Shown here piece after piece: positions 63,967-64,000 of a stretch of DNA of 64,000 nt. The number at the start of each line of letters is the position of its first letter. The stretch's first letter is position 1. The translations under genes and the position numbers were made by a program. The notes below the pieces were generated by a model that ran no database searches, was not told the DNA's origin, and was given only the letters and a program-made list of their open reading frames with translations. The stretch lies in contig NZ_BMZA01000001.1 in the NCBI RefSeq assembly GCF_014652555.1, positions 346,180 to 410,179 on the forward strand, in the 5' to 3' direction. This DNA comes from Novosphingobium colocasiae. Its GTDB lineage: Bacteria; Pseudomonadota; Alphaproteobacteria; Sphingomonadales; Sphingomonadaceae.

Positions 63967-64000
63967 CCCCTCCCCGGCGGGGAGGGGCTGGGGGAGGGGG
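63967..64000 (+). repeat. GC-rich palindrome, family A, third copy at the window edge
   Basis: Stem CCCCTCCCC (63967-63975), loop GGC, stem GGGGAGGGG (63979-63987), then a G-rich foot CTGGGGGAGGGGG. Same orientation and architecture as the left copy at 11789. The window ends inside it, so what lies beyond is unknown. Confidence 0.88.

Overview
The window is 64 kb of high-GC DNA, densely packed with genes that often overlap by 1-17 nt. Its content fits an alphaproteobacterium of the order Sphingomonadales (Novosphingobium/Sphingomonas-like): a short SufD, a PEP-CTERM variant of the VPAPPM type, MmcB, DUF2093, a GapR-like protein, Ku plus a three-domain LigD, an RNase T2 and paired DUF4139 proteins. 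The genus is an inference. No rRNA, CRISPR array, phage or classical insertion sequence was seen. One tRNA gene (Arg, CCG) is present.

Region by region. 1-3.4 kb: end of a medium-chain alcohol dehydrogenase, an AcoR-type sigma-54 activator and an HSL-type esterase. 3.4-9.3 kb: a small hypothetical gene, an AT-rich gap, the ku-ligD end-joining pair and a convergent long-chain acyl-CoA synthetase. 9.3-9.8 kb: a non-coding stretch with a strong orphan terminator. 9.8-17.9 kb: an Fe-S assembly operon (rrf2-sufB-[insert]-sufC-sufD-sufS-sufT-GNAT-sufA). The insert between sufB and sufC carries a DUF559 nuclease gene bracketed by inverted GC-rich palindromes, an antisense SMR-like gene, a catalytically degenerate second DUF559-like gene and an AT-rich exported ORFan. 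18-28.8 kb: housekeeping genes (adenosine kinase-like, DEDDh exonuclease, purD, xseA, DUF2093, M23 peptidase, rpmB, tadA, RNase T2, nadC). 28.8-38.3 kb, all leftward: a LytTR two-component pair, DsbA-like protein, M48-TPR protease, PAS protein, MFS exporter, fatty-acid hydroxylase family protein and an RhlE-type helicase.

38.5-45.6 kb: small conserved proteins, MmcB, tRNA-Arg, coaBC and dut (17 nt overlap), then a sulfide/persulfide locus: a BigR/SqrR-like ArsR repressor, rhodanese and TauE facing a divergent persulfide dioxygenase across an AT-rich operator region. 45.7-48.7 kb: two exported DUF4139 paralogues, the second with a TonB-receptor-like motif. 48.9-56.7 kb: GapR-like, sulfotransferase-like, YebC, DUF3147, ruvC, then ruvA and ruvB separated from ruvC by several genes and from each other by an AT-rich exported ORFan. 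57-64 kb: a Ser/Thr-repeat PEP-CTERM protein, acnA, an EamA transporter and an L,D-transpeptidase.

Four families of palindromic repeats are scattered through the window. The most interesting are the CCCCTCCCC-type palindromes that bracket the DUF559 gene (a third copy closes the window at 64000) and a three-copy ~140 bp hairpin element whose 28 bp arms carry compensatory base changes. The best candidate for an undescribed system is the DUF559-palindrome unit: a nuclease-family gene whose termini are translated from the repeats, sitting in an essential operon beside a second, nuclease-dead-looking paralogue.
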